64,000 bases of DNA from Drosophila persimilis (lineage: Eukaryota; Arthropoda; Insecta; Diptera; Drosophilidae). Of the stretch, positions 1 to 13,019 are shown piece by piece. Position 1 is the first letter of the stretch, and every line of letters starts with the position of its first letter. The notes below the pieces were generated by a model. It worked only from the letters and a program-made list of their open reading frames with translations. It ran no database searches and was not told the DNA's origin. The stretch is from assembly GCF_003286085.1 (NCBI RefSeq), contig NW_020825343.1, forward strand, positions 1,054,001 to 1,118,000. The letters are read 5' to 3'. A program made the position numbers and the translations under genes.

Positions 1-131
1 CAGCATCCTCGCTCGGCCACTCACCCACTCACTCAACAACCCATTCATCCTCCCCATTCACTCACGTACAATATTTGTGTAAATGAAAATGTTGTTTAAA
101 CTGTGTGGAAAATTAATGTTCATCAGTGGAC

Positions 132-195
132 AAAAGCAGCAGCAGCAGCAGCAGCAACAGCATAAGCTGCAGAAGCTGCAGAAGCAGCAGCCAAA
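132..195. repeat. CAG/CAGAAG-type triplet repeat
   Basis: A run of CAG units is followed by CAACAG and repeated AAGCTGCAG units. It lies in the intron and is not in a coding frame I can support. Confidence 0.8.
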
Positions 196-1081
196 GCCAA
201 AGCCAACCAAATGTGTTCGTGAGAGGGAATGATGGGGGATGCCGTCTAAATTATTGCAGCAAATATATCTAAATTTGCAACGTACGTATATGCGAGTACG
301 TTGCATATGTATGTGCATATACGGAAACAGTTGGGGGATGGTCCATGGTTCATAAGCATGAGCAGCTAAGCGAAAAGTTTAAACAAGGAGCTTCCTGCCT
401 TCAAGTGGGCCAAAAGGAAAGTGCCTGGCCAAGCAAATAAACCTGCAATTATGGCTAAAATAAATTATAAGTGAAAGCTAAGTAAAGAAGGCTCCCAAAG
501 AGGAGTTAGTAAAGTGTGCTGCTAGAGAATCAATCACGATTGAGTGGAGAAAATAGAGTACTCTAACTAGTATCTCAAAGAATCTATGCACCTTCTATCT
601 GCATTTTCCAGTGGCCCAGTCCTCAATATTATGAAATCCTTTCAAGGAGCGAAAACATTCAGATTCCCTCAAGCTAAATGCCAAAGAACATTCACATTTC
701 CATTCACTCAAGTTATTCAACACATTTTCGTATTTGTGGCTAAAAGGTTGGTTTGGGGCTGAAACCCTTCATACGATACCATTACCAACACATTTGTATC
801 TGTTCCGCTTTCGGTTGGGACTCGACTCTCTTTCTCTGTCTCTGTCTCTGCTCGTACCTCGACTCTCCTTGTTGCCTAATTCATATTCATTTATTGTGTT
901 TGCTGCAGTAGTTATCCTCCAGATCCCTGGCACTGGAAGGACATGGACATGGCTATGGACATGGCTGGAGATGGAGATGGAGTAGAGTTCAAGCCAAACT
1001 GGCATATCCGTTGCTTTATTACATTTCGTTTAGTTTTTGGCCAACTGACCACTTTTTTGCGGTTCTTTTGTGTGTTCCTAT

Positions 1082-1153
1082 ATCTGCATCTGTATCCGTG
1101 TTCGTGTCCGTGTCCGTATCCGTATCTGTTCGTGTGTGTGTGTGTGTGTGTGT
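1082..1153. repeat. TCCGTG-type hexamer array passing into (TG)n
   Basis: Units such as GTGTCC and GTATCC alternate for about 50 bp, followed by about ten TG units at 1132-1152. Confidence 0.75.
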
Positions 1154-1237
1154 GCCTGTGAATGTGTGTCTTAGTTTCTCGGACTTTGCGGTTGCTTTGG
1201 TCACTAGCGCGGTATTTGGCTTACATCAGAATGTGAG

Positions 1238-1293
1238 CGTAAGCCCCTCTAACCCCTTACCACTTACCCATAACCCCTAACCCATAACCCTAG
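1238..1293. repeat. Degenerate TAACCC-like run
   Basis: Several spaced copies of TAACCC, TAACCCC and close variants occur in about 55 bp. It resembles a vertebrate-type telomere repeat only superficially; Drosophila telomeres do not use such repeats. Confidence 0.6.
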
Positions 1294-4200
1294 GGGGTGG
1301 GCTGGCGCATGGCGTATCCTCACTTGGCTTAAAATGAATTCACTAACCGAGTTTGTTCGGAGCGAAAAGAGCGGGCAAAAAATGCAAGTTTACTTCGCCA
1401 TTTGACCATAAATAATATAATAAAATAACTACACACAGGTCACAGCGAAAACTATTGCATACTTTATGGCGTCCTGCTGGGGTGCCCACTGGGAGCACCC
1501 CACTCCCATTCCCACTCCCTTCCACTCCTACTCCCACTCCTCCCCTCAATATGTGGTCTAATATTTTTATAAACAACAGCTCTACTTTCGGTAAGCCAGG
1601 GAAATGGCAGGAGGGTCATGCCATAGTTGATTTTTCCATATACAGAGTTTGTGGTTTCTATATAGAGTTTTGTTGTTGTTTGTTTTTTTGTTTTTATTTT
1701 TTAAATATTTTAGAGTTTTGTTTGGTGTTTTTTTTTTGTTTTTTTGCTGTGGCCCTCGGCCTGTCAACGTTTGCCACTTTAATTACTTTGGCTCCAAGGA
1801 TGCGCAGATTTTCCACCTCTTCTTCTTTTTGGTTTTTGCTTTTTGGTTTTTGTTTTTGATGGTTGTTTGTTGGTTGTTTTTTGGGCATTTTTCCTGGCCC
1901 TGTTGCATTTGACAGGGCGTTCCTGGTTCATTTTCCTCCCGCTCTGCCCGACCGATGCCCGACCATAGCCTGCTGCGTTGAAAAGCAACTCAACTCTCGG
2001 CTCGTTATTTATGGCCCTTACCCTTGCCCTGGACTGCCACTCACCTCAAAAAACGGTTGTCGGATGGAAAAACGGTCAAAAATGGGCGATCCCGGCGCAG
2101 TTTTTCTTCCTCTCTCGTACACACACTCTCTCTCTCTTCTCCACTCTGTCTCTGTAGGGCTGCTGCTTTGTTTGTCATTGCATTACTTTGGCTGTAAAAT
2201 CCCGTACTGGTGTTTAGTATGGCAGCAGTCCCAGCATCGCGCCGTCTCTTTCTGCCCTGGTGCTGTCACATCTATCTCGCTCTATCTATCTCTCTCTCTT
2301 TCAATATTTGTCGCTTTAGGGCATTAAAACAAACGTTTCCCATTGCGTTGCCTCGGTTTGCCTTTTGCTTTTGCTGTTCCGCTGTTCTGCTGTTGCTTTA
2401 GGTTTTGGTCTGGGTCTGGGCTTGGATTTGGATTTGGGCCTGTGCTTGGGTTTTTTGGCCGTGCAGCGTGCACGTTTCGCATGCACTTCTAGTGGTGCCA
2501 CAACACCATCAACAGGGACCACTCCACGACTCGGGAACGGGACCGGGAATGGGAGCGGGGAGCCCTCTCCCAGAACAACAAAAGCGCACACACGCACACC
2601 CACTGGGTAGTGGGTGAAAACAGAAAGCACGGGGAAAGCAAACTTGTGAGCGCGAAACGTGAAAATCACAGTCCGAAAATAAAGCGCAACAAGAGGGAAA
2701 TGTTTTTTGGGGCCACTAGCAAAGGCGAGCATATTGCAAAAATACTCTACGAAACGAATATCCTTGAATGTGAACAGATCGCAAAGGATCACTGATATCT
2801 GGGAAAAACTGGAACAAAAAATACTTCAAAGTATCCCTTAGAGATCAACTATTGAGTACCTTATGGAATTCTTTGGTAATCTTTGGTTTCTGGATCCTTG
2901 TGGAGATCAGTGCGTCTTTCTCTGCCAAATCATTTGGCAGCCCACTGTCTACCCTGTTGGATTGTTTTCTGGAGAGTGTACTGCTGCTGCAATTAATCTG
3001 GAAATACGCGAATCTCTTTGCAGTTTATACAAGTGGAGGCTGCCATATACGGTACCCTTACCCGGACCCGTACCCGGACCGTTCGTAGCTCGTCAACTGG
3101 CAAACTCATGTGTAAAAGGGACAATGCTGGGTTTTAACTTTAATAAAGCGACTATGCGCGCTACCCATGCGACCACTCCAGGAGTCCGCCACTCGGTCCG
3201 CTCCCCACACCATATATGTAGTACTTCTCGTTTCGCTCATGGGGGGAGCCGGTGCCCAACCACTTTTCGGGCACAAGGCAACATGAAAATCCACATGGCT
3301 CTCTGCATCTGCCTCTGCCTCTGACTCTGCCTCTTGCTGGCTGCTGGTTGGTTGTGTACTTGATTTTTGGGCAAAGCGGCAAATAACATTTTTGTTTGGC
3401 TTTGACGTTGTTGCAATTGCAACGGTTATTCCATTTGCTTGACAAATATACGACGATGCGATGACGATGACGATGACGATGTTGAGCTCTCCCTGGTCTG
3501 GGCCTGGGCCTGGTCCTGGTCCTGTTCTGAAATCGTTTAGAACTTCCTAAAGGGAGTTTCGGTTTGGTGGAGTGGAGTGGCTGGCATAAACTCGAAACTT
3601 TTACTGAGGAATTATGCGCAATTTTTGTTTGGCAGCTCGACCATTGCCAGTGCCAGTGCCAGTGCCCGTGCGAGTGCAAAGTGGTCTAGGTCTAGGATGA
3701 GTGTGTTTGTGTTTGAAAAGAGGCTCTTAGGCGGGGGTTGCAGGAGCCGGAGCAGGATCAGGACCAGGAGAAGGAGAACTCCATTGTGCGCTTCAAAGCA
3801 ATCAACATAAAACGGTTTTCCTAGAAAAAAAAAAAACCGAACAGGAACAGGAACAAACACGTCCGAAAGTAATGAGCGGGAAGTTCCATTAAAAATGGGA
3901 GAGGAATCAAAATTGAGGGATAGTTTTTCTTATTTGAAGATTTGCTTATAATTTTTTGGTTCTCTGAGATTGTGCTACTGCATTAATGGATTTCTGTAAG
4001 AGGAAAGGTGCGTCCTCACATGCTCTTTTCGGACCACCTTGTGCACTTAGCTTGGCTTTTAGTTGGTTTGAAGGCTAACCATTTTCGGTTTGGTTCACGC
4101 TCTTGTGACTTTCGGCATTAACAAAGTGCCAAAGGATTTCCAGTTGGCTGACCCCGCCGCCCACCCACAGGAGCAGCAGCAGCAGCAGAAACTAAAAATA

Positions 4201-7011
4201 TGTCAAAAATTAAATCAATTTAAAATTTCGTTGCATACTTTTTTGGGGCACTGGCTTGTTGCTGGCGTTTTTGATGTTGTTGTTGTTGTTGCTGTTGTTG
4301 CAGGACCTATTAAATTTTTAAGTGCCAAGCGCTGCAACCGCAAGTCCCGCAAACACCACACGAGAAGCAACCAGGCAGCGCCCCTTACGATCCCCTGACC
4401 ACTCCACTAATAATTCATTATAAAAGTCGGTGCTTTGGTTTTCGGTTTTTGCGTTCTGTGCTGTGCCCCCCGGTTTCCCTCTGCCATCCCTTTCCCTTCC
4501 CTTTCCTGCCATTTCCCGTCAAGTATAGCAGTTTGGAGCTTATGTCGTGACAAAGTGCACACATATGTGACCCGTAAGAGAGATGTCTGGGTCTGGGTCT
4601 CGCTCTGGCTATGGCTCTGTGTTTGGGGTGTTCATGTTTATGGCACGGTTTTGCACTAAAGTCAGCGTCAGCGCCAAGAAGGGGCACTCTGTCTGTTCCC
4701 CCGAACGTTTTCTCATACGAAACGCCAGCATTTCCATTAGAAATGGCTCTTTGCCCCATTGATATGTTTTGTGTAAGAATTTCCTTCTGTCACGTTGAAT
4801 TCGTTTTGAGGAATTCTCCCCTTTTGATGTGGATGTGGAAATTGCAATGGCCATTGGTGGGGTGTCTGGGGTCCTTCGGGTCCTGGGGTCCTGGGGTCCT
4901 TAGCGCAGCTTGTAAGTGTTGAAAATTACTGTCGACTTGACTTGTTGCCTTTTTGTTTCTCCCCATTTGACTTTCCAATGGGAAAACAGCCATAACAATA
5001 CATATACAAATATAAATACAAATACATATGTATATGTATGTGAATGTGTGTCGGGTGCCGGACTAGGGCCCCACCATTAATGGGCAAAAATTACTGTTTA
5101 CAAGTGGGGGCAAACTCCTCGGAACCTCTCATTCCCATTCTCAACCTTTGGCCTGGCTCGAGTGCAAGTTTCGTGTTAAAATAATAAACACATAGCAAAA
5201 ATTGTAGCGCCATGTGGCTGGCCGGGTGGGAAATGGCCGGGCCCCACGATACAGGGCCGTAATTCCATTACAGAACTACTTGTAGACCCGTGCCCGTGCC
5301 ACGAACATAAATTATATTAAAAACAATATTTTCAACAGGCTTCGAACAGAACTTCACACGGGCAAAGTTTTCTTCTACACTCCACAATTTTTCCACTCTC
5401 TTTGCATTTTTTTTGCTCTTTTGCTTTTTTGTTTTTTTTTTTGCATTTTAAATTGTCGGAACAGGGAAATGCCGTGGTAGCTTAAACAATTACCCCAACA
5501 ACAATAACAAAAACAACAGAGAGAGAAAGAGATAGAGAGAGAGCAGTGCGCACAACAACAATAACAATATGAAATTATTATAATGACAATTAGTGTTAAT
5601 TGTCACTTTCGGTGTGGAATGTTGTTGGTCTCGTTCTGGTTTTGGTTCTCGTTCTCATTCACTCCGTTGAATTATAATTTTGCGAGGCTTAGAGAGGAAA
5701 TTTGCATTTTAAATGAGTTTTTCTTTTGTTTTTCTGCTCTTTTTTTTTTTTTGTTGTTGTTGCTGTTTATTTCTGCCTAAGCAAATAATGAGAATAATAA
5801 TAGCCAGTAATCAACATGAAAGTCAATGAGAAATTAAAAATTGTAATTACTCAATTACGTTGCATAAATCTAAATCAAAGTTTCAGTCATTCAATTCTCG
5901 TGAAAAGTTTCAAATGGATTCGAGTGGATGGGCGATACTTAATGACAATTTTGTGTAGACGGAGGGCTCTTTTATTATAAGAAAGAGGGGTAGGGACAGG
6001 AGACTGGCACCCATAAACATTTTAATGATTGGAAGTGGGCGTTCCAGCAATTAAGAGAGAGTTCGGTTAAATTCAATTAAAGTCGCGCTCCGCTTCAATT
6101 GTATGGTGGATATCAAATAAATGAATATCCATTCATTATCATCGAGTCCCGAATCATCGAGAAGACAGCTGAGACGTAGAGAGTAGCTGCTGCAGAGGGG
6201 GCTGCTGAATATTGAGTGATAAATGTATTTCAATCTCTTCCTGCCAGTGAGAATCCTTTTCGTAATCGCTGCTGATTATTCGCTGGTCATATTTCATTGC
6301 AGAACTTTTGTGGTATAGCAAGAGGAAATCATTAAAAATATTTAAATTGACCGGCAGTTAAATGGGAGATGGAAAATGGAAAGAAAACTTTTGAATGTGA
6401 AAGATGCGATGCACACTCCCCCTTTTACATTATCAAAAGTTTTCATGGGGGAAAGGAAGGAAATATCCAAAATCTCGAATCTGAAATCAAATTGAAATGA
6501 CGCACTTAATGGCATTTTATGGTTTATGCCCAGACTTTTATTATTCCACCTCTCTCTCTCTCTCTCTGAAGTTCTTTCTGTATCTTTTTCCCTCGTTTAC
6601 CCACTCGTTTTTCTTTTTGGTTTTTTTGCCCTTCATTTAATGCGCCATCGTTTTTGTTAGATTTTCTTCCGAACATTTTCCCTCTGCCACAGGGGGAGTG
6701 GAGGCTGACAGTCTCTTCCTGACGTCATCTGTCCTGTCCTGCCCGTCCGCTCTGGACTTGACTCTTTTTGGCCAATTGGTAATTTCGTTATTAGTCACGC
6801 TCTTTGCGCTTCATTAATGTTCATTACACATAAATGAACCCACATCGATTGATATTTTTCAACTTGGTCGACGGCGGCATCGTCGCCATCGTCGATGGCG
6901 GTTTTTAGTGGCTGTAATTTTTGTATTGTGGTTGACGTTTTTGCGGTTTATACCCCCCACGCCTCCTCCGGCTCTTTCGGGCAATAAAAATACGGTGCGT
7001 GCATTTGTGGA

Positions 7012-7035
7012 CCCGCCCCCGCCCCCGCCCCCCCT
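7012..7035. repeat. C-rich tract (CCGCCCC units), G-quadruplex motif on the minus strand
   Basis: Four or more C runs of 4 to 7 bases are separated by single G bases, so the minus strand has closely spaced G runs. Confidence 0.7.
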
Positions 7036-8599
7036 ACCGCTTGCAGTTTTATTTATTTATGAACACAAAAAGGGGACAGAGCAAAGGGTTGCGCCCCGAC
7101 TGATACAATTAATTATATAAATAAACATTTGTATTTTTATTTATATTTATAGGAGAATTTGTCGAGACACAAACTTTGAACTTTTGCCCAGATAATGCCT
7201 CCCCGCACATATGCTCGTGCCCGCACTCGTATCTGTATCTGGTACGTACGTCCCATCGATAGGGGTGGCTCCTGCCTCGACTTCGGCTGTGGCTCGGAAG
7301 GGAATTTATTGTACACGCTTAATTGAACATTGGCAGCGCTTGAAAGGTTGAGCAGCTGATTGACTCCGCCTCCTGGCTGGCCTCTAACTTTCCCTTTATG
7401 CCATTTTTTATTCCGTTTTTTTTTTTATGACCTTCGCCGGAAAATTGTGTCCTGTGGAATGAGCAGGGTTGACTAGGGACCCAACAAAAATTCTTGAAAT
7501 CGTTGCAAGTTATTTAAAATAGGGTTTTTTTATTATGCGCTTAAACAGCTGGAAATTTCATTTTGGTATATTAAAAATGCAGGCCCAGTCTCCGTTTTCC
7601 CGCTCGGAGTATCCTTCTGGATAACCTTGCGGGGCGAATGGGCCAGAGATCCAGAGATCCCGAGGGGTGGCTCGTGATGATTATGCCACTTGAGCGGCTT
7701 AGACTGATAAATCCATATGGCTGGCTTCAGTGCGCTTTGAAGTGGCACAAAATCCAAGGAGTGAAAACATTATGCGATGAGCAGATTAAATTTGGAAATT
7801 TTCGAAAAAATCGGTCCAATGATACACGTGCTATCCATGGAGTTTCCCTTCGCTGTAGAGTATCCCTTAGAAGGATTCATTCCCCTAGCAAGTTTCTGCT
7901 GTAATTTGCACAATGGCCGCTCGCTAAACGCGGAAAGACAGTGACTGGAGTGCCTTTTGGGTTCGGTGGATAGTTACGGCGGTTGGGTGGATGGGAGGGG
8001 GTAATAGTAGCTGGAGAAATGCAAACAATTAATAAATTTTTAAGTGCATGGCAAATCATGCCTTGCGCTGACCTCAAAGTTCTCCGGACAAACCAAACTC
8101 AGACCTTGCAAATGGCTCTGCACACAATACATTATTAATTCTCGCCAACCCCCCCGCCCCGGTGGAGCCCCCATCCCACCGCCCACCTTCCACCACCCAC
8201 CCCCTCGATGCACAACAAACAGCGCTTAATTTGCCAAATGGTTGCTTCTGTTCTCCTCCCAACCATCCCTTCACTCCATTGCTCTTAATGCAAAAAACTG
8301 CAAGTTGTAGTTTACTTTTTTATTCATGGAGTAATGCGGGGGAGCATAAGGGTGGAATATACTAAAGAGAGGGAGAGAGAGAGAGAGCATATTCAACCCG
8401 CGAGTGGGCAAAAGATGCAAAATACCTTGTCCAGAAAATTGCACAAAATACGAAACTCGGCAAAGAAGTTAAGTGAAAGCAGAAAAGCAAAGCCGACAAT
8501 AGGGAAAACTTCTTGTGCAATGAGTGACAAGGGGAAGTGGGGATTAGGGGAGTAGGGAAATGCCTCGACGTATCTGATTCTCAGTCATTTTATCTGAAT

Positions 8600-8905
8600 A
8601 TTACAAAACTGTTATACGTCTGTTATATAACTGCTATACACCGGGTATATAAAGCTCCACAACTATTATCTATCTGTTATAAAAGTTTTATACAACTGTT
8701 ATACAAACAACTAAACAAGAAATAAACTCATTTTGCTGCTATTGGACTATCGTACAGCTAATCATAAGCTTTATTCTTCTATTTTGGCATATTGTTATTA
8801 AGAAATTTTGATAAAGATTCTTCTATAAGCATCTTATGAAAATATTACATATTAGGCACACGAAAAAGTCTAACAACTTTATGTGTAACTGTTATAAAAC
8901 TATGT
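8600..8905. repeat. Scattered CTGTTATA-like repeats in AT-rich DNA
   Basis: Variants of CTGTTATA recur at about 8608, 8619, 8630 (as CTGCTATA), 8671, 8695 and 8887, with related TTTATAC pieces between them. The spacing is irregular, so this is a degenerate local repeat rather than a clean satellite. Confidence 0.55.
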
Positions 8906-10588
8906 GTATTGTACTTGTACTTCGAACTCCCACAAATGTCATAGAACTTGGCCATAGAATGAACTATTTAAAATCTGGTTAACATCTGTTTTATGCTATG
9001 CCCTTTATGCCCCATTAAGTGCATTCCCCAGGGTAAGCAGAGTATACAAATAGTAACAAATTTGTGCGGCAGCCAACTCTTGTGCCCCGCTCTGGCTCGG
9101 GAGCACGCTGGCTGGCAGCTTGAGAGTAAATTGAAGCGGAAAACTTAAACCAACTGCGTAAAGCGGGGTCAGCGAGAAAACAGAAATTCATTAAAACTTT
9201 GCATTGTGCCCCGAAATTGCCCACAACAACATCAACAGCGACAAAAACAGCAGCTCCAGCCACATTAACCAGCCAGCTTATTGCAAACTAATTTGTCTAG
9301 GGCGATTTGGCCAAAAGATTGCGTTTCGTCTATGTGTGCGCGGTGTTCCTTGTAGTTCCTTGCCAACTCAGCCTCAGCCCCATTCTGACAGTGTCGTTGA
9401 TGACGCGACAAAATCCAATTAATACGCTAGACAAATAAAATACTTGGCCCACACCCACCACTCCACTACCAAAGAAATCTCGAGGGGTCTGAGGGACCGT
9501 TTAGATAAAGCAATAACCAAATGTGTCTAGGAGCAAACACACGCGACTCTGCATAACATTTTTCTATCCCCCCCTCTCACAATCCTCTTTTGGGGGTTAG
9601 GCAAAGTTGGGGGGTTAGGGGGCTAGGGGGATACCACCACACTAGTATATCTCAATATGCGTGTGTACGAGTGTACAAGTGTGTGTGTGGTTTGGGTTTC
9701 CTTTTCAGTCTTTGTCGCCATGTCTGGCATATGTCTCACTCGGTGTCTCCCTCACCCACCACCCTGGAGGAGTATTTGTGTTTGCGCCACGCGCTTTGTT
9801 TACTCAAGTTAACCAGAAAGTTTTCTTTAAGATTTACGCTTAAGTTATACGTGATAAAACTTTTATCACTATGACTTGTTCGTTCGTCCTCGCCCTATCC
9901 TCTCCCCTGGCCAATATGGGACGAGTATGGAGTATTTTTGCGGTTTTGATAGAGTGCTTAGCGCTTAGCGGAGGTAGCTGCGAGATGAAGAGATTTCCGC
10001 AAACTAATTGCGCAATCAGTATTTATCTACACTGCAGCAGCAGCAGTCACAGCAGCAGCTCGTATCGTTATCGAATGCAACCCTTAATCCGGAATCCTTA
10101 ATCCTTGAGCACTCTCTATCTCTCTTTACCATTCCATTTCCAATTTGTGGAATGGAGGAGACACTGCCGCTGGCTCTGGCTTGATTCCGTATGCTTAGCA
10201 TGTCACAAATTTCAATGTTTATATTTGTTTAAGGTTATTGCCACAACTTGAACAACTCCCAACTACATGTAGGGGAGGAAGGATGGAAGGATGGAAGGAA
10301 GGACGGAGGCAGCAGCGAAATCACTTTAGTACTTTGATGGCAGAAAGCTTATATCATCAGAGTTTTGGGGGCAGGCGACTCGCATCGCACTCTCTGAAAC
10401 TTTTTATTAACATAAATTACGAGTCCGAGAAACAGACAAGAGAGACGCATTCGCTTTAACAGTGGAAGTGGAGTGCATAAATTCCATTTTGGAAGTGGCA
10501 AAACTTTGGCCAGTACTCGTATATCTATTAAGGACGGGGCCAAGGACTGAAGTCTGAGGTCTGAGGTCTGAGGACCGTGTGGACTCAC

Positions 10589-10744
10589 CGTTATGGCCAT
10601 GTCATGTGTGCCGTCGCATGTGTCCAGCTTGCGGCGGAAGCGCAGGACCGTGTGCGTGGCATTCTCGTAGCCCAGCATCAGCATATAATCCTGCGAGGGA
10701 TCCACCACCGGCTCGGGGTCACCATTCCGTGTGACGTGTCGATC
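10589..10744 (-). CDS. olf413: Second visible coding exon of the DBH/MOXD1-family monooxygenase, probably olf413 (end of DOMON domain)
   Basis: This 156-bp internal exon encodes exactly 52 residues in phase 0 on both sides. It follows TTTAATTACAG at its acceptor and ends before GTGAGT (10588-10583), both good splice sites. Joined to the exon at 36920-37474 it continues the DOMON domain without a gap: YFQ is followed by DRH, then VVDPSQDYMLMLGYEN, HTVLRFRRKL and DTCDG. The order matches DBH proteins, where an LDPQQDYQLL-type stretch leads to a TCD motif. The Cys at residue 43 of the exon aligns with the DBH cysteine that links the DOMON and catalytic regions by a disulfide (inference by position). 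An NAT sequon sits at residues 29-31. The next family exon should start near an NDT/DGTV-type stretch; I did not find it in positions 1-10588, so the following intron exceeds 10.5 kb or ends outside the window. Confidence 0.88.
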
Positions 10745-12796
10745 CTGTAATTAAATGCAGGCACAGCCCAGTGCCAGCGAAATGGGATTAATGAATGGAA
10801 AATGCGAGAAAAATACTTAATTTACGGAATACGGAATACTTTTCGTGTAACGCTACTTTCAGAGACTGTTCCAGCCGCCATGGGTTTCGGAAGGGAACTG
10901 TTCGACTTGTTGTTCTTCTGGAACCCCAGTCACCACTGTCCCTGAGACCACAGGCACTCCCTGGAACTGCACTCAACTCTACTCAACTTTCGCAGCATGT
11001 GAGCTCAAGTTTTCCCCCAAACATACGAGTATATTTTTTCATTCATGTTTGTTTTTTCGTAAAATAATTTAAATTTTGGTGAAAACTGAAGGCAGAAGAG
11101 GAATTGGCTTTCCCTTTCCCCCAGCTCTTTCTCCCTCTTGCTCCTCTTGCTCACCCTCTTCTGCTCTTTTTGGTCTTTTCTTCTGTTTTGACAGAGTTGC
11201 CAGGCTAAAGTTGAATAAGTAGTTTTCGCCCACCAAGAAGCAGATGGGAAGACCCTTTTTCGGTTTAAAAATACACAAAATTCTGCTCCTCCACCGCCTT
11301 CGCCATCGCACCCGCCTTCTCCTTTTCCATCTTATCGAATTCTTTTGCACATGTTGGCCAGCCTCGAAGTTGAACACAGAAGCCAGATATCAGAGTGGGT
11401 GTCGGAGCGGGTGTCAGGGCGACGGGAGGTGTTGAGTGTGGGTCGGGCGTATGTAAATTCATATACATTCGAGTAGAACAACATGACCTCTGTCTGCCTG
11501 CCCTCAGTATCGGGTAGAGTCGCCTCCCAGCCCCCCCGGCCACCCAGCCTCCCAGCCGCCCGGCCTGACAGTGGCAGCGGCAGTGGCAGTCTTCCATCCG
11601 TGCACGATGGCGCTGGGGATGTACAAGGATGGCAGCATAGAGGTGCCTGCTAAAAGGATTTCAGCTTTTCATATTGGCAGTTGACTGCAAATGGGCGTTC
11701 TCCTGTCTCTCACTCCCTTTCTACCGTTCTCTACGTCTCCACTTCTCGCTTTCTCTTCATCTTTTTGTTGTTTGGCTAAAAATTTTGATGATGTTGCCAA
11801 AGTCAAATTTTCGAAGGAGAAGCAGAGAACATAACCTATGCTTGCTTGTGGGGCATGCCCCACACTCCTGCCGTAATTGAAGCTGATGGAATTTTCAAAG
11901 AGAGAAGAACTGTCTCCAGTATAGAGAGATTGCTACATTTTATCGATTTAATTATGTGCTTTCTATATCAAACGAACCAAAAAGGGGTATTCCGATAGCA
12001 CTTTTCTTTCATGGCTGTTTTGCTATTGGTTTTGGTTTTGGGAAAGGTAATGGATTTTTGTGAAAGATTTCGTTGGATTCCATTTACTTTTCTCTTATAA
12101 TTTTGCTCTATTCATTTGGTAAATTGCATCCTCCATCATTCCCAAAAGGAAAACGCGCAGCTGATGGTCAGTTTTTATTTTCCTGTTCGTGCCCCTGGCC
12201 TCCGCCACTTACACGTAGATCATCATCCCCCACCTGAGAGCATTTGATTTATTTCCGTTAATGTTCTATCTTTTATCACACTTAACAAGCGGGCTGACAG
12301 ACAGACGGACAGAGGAGGATGTTCACTTTCCCAAGCTGTTTTATCCCATCTGACAGATTATAGCGCATAGAAAAATGCTTTCCTCCGTCTCGTCCCCTAT
12401 TCCGCACTTTGTGGATAGCAAAATGAGCGTTTTCCATCATCTAATTACAACGAAAATTTTCTACTCAGGCACATACACACTCGCACACACCTGAGTCTGT
12501 TGCAATTAATTTGCCCCAATTTATATCATCTCTCATGCTCCTGCTTCGTGCCACACGCCGCCTGCCCCTGTTGCGTGTTGTTACACGCCAGGCATTTCAT
12601 TAATCATATCTCACCGGCTGCGCCATTTGCCATTTTAGTTAGCTAATTAAAACTTTTTTTCCATTGCCATCTTTTTACTGCTGCTGTGTTCTGTGGCTTT
12701 TCCCATAGCGAAACATTTAACACACATTTTGTGAAAATTTGTCCCATCTATTCTACAGATAATTTACAACAGACAGTTCTCACTGTTTCCTTCTCA

Positions 12797-12883
12797 CGTG
12801 CGCTCTCTCTCTCTCTCTGCATATCATATGATATGTTGTATATGTTTGTCCCTGCTCTGTGTCTCTCTCTCTCTCTCTTTTTT
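12797..12883. repeat. Two (CT)n tracts
   Basis: CT-dinucleotide runs lie at about 12801-12818 and 12860-12878, separated by a sequence containing the palindrome ATCATATGAT. GAGAG on the minus strand is the recognition word of GAGA factor (known in Drosophila); binding here is not shown. Confidence 0.6.
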
Positions 12884-12999
12884 TGGTGGTAATCTAGAAA
12901 CGCATAATTCAAGATCACAGGCGCACAGTTCCAGTTCCTCTTCCCGTTTGGGCCTGTTTTGCACACAGTTTCCCTTTTAATTTTACATTATCTACCTCA

Positions 13000-13019
13000 C
13001 ACACACACACACACACACA
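13000..13019. repeat. (CA)n microsatellite
   Basis: An uninterrupted run of about ten CA units. Confidence 0.85.

Larger units (their letters stand above)
1..10588 (-). other. Partial intron downstream of the second exon; no coding exon seen
   Basis: The block starts after the GTGAGT donor at 10588-10583 and runs off the window. I looked on the minus strand for further DBH-family exons (copper-site motifs such as HHM, and the stretch expected right after the TCD motif) and saw none, though a short exon could be missed. It holds microsatellites (CAG-type at 132-195, TG at 1132-1152), a telomere-like degenerate run at 1238-1293, an AT-rich block at about 5780-5900, a C-rich tract at 7012-7035, and a block of CTGTTATA-like words at 8600-8905. 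Confidence 0.7.
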
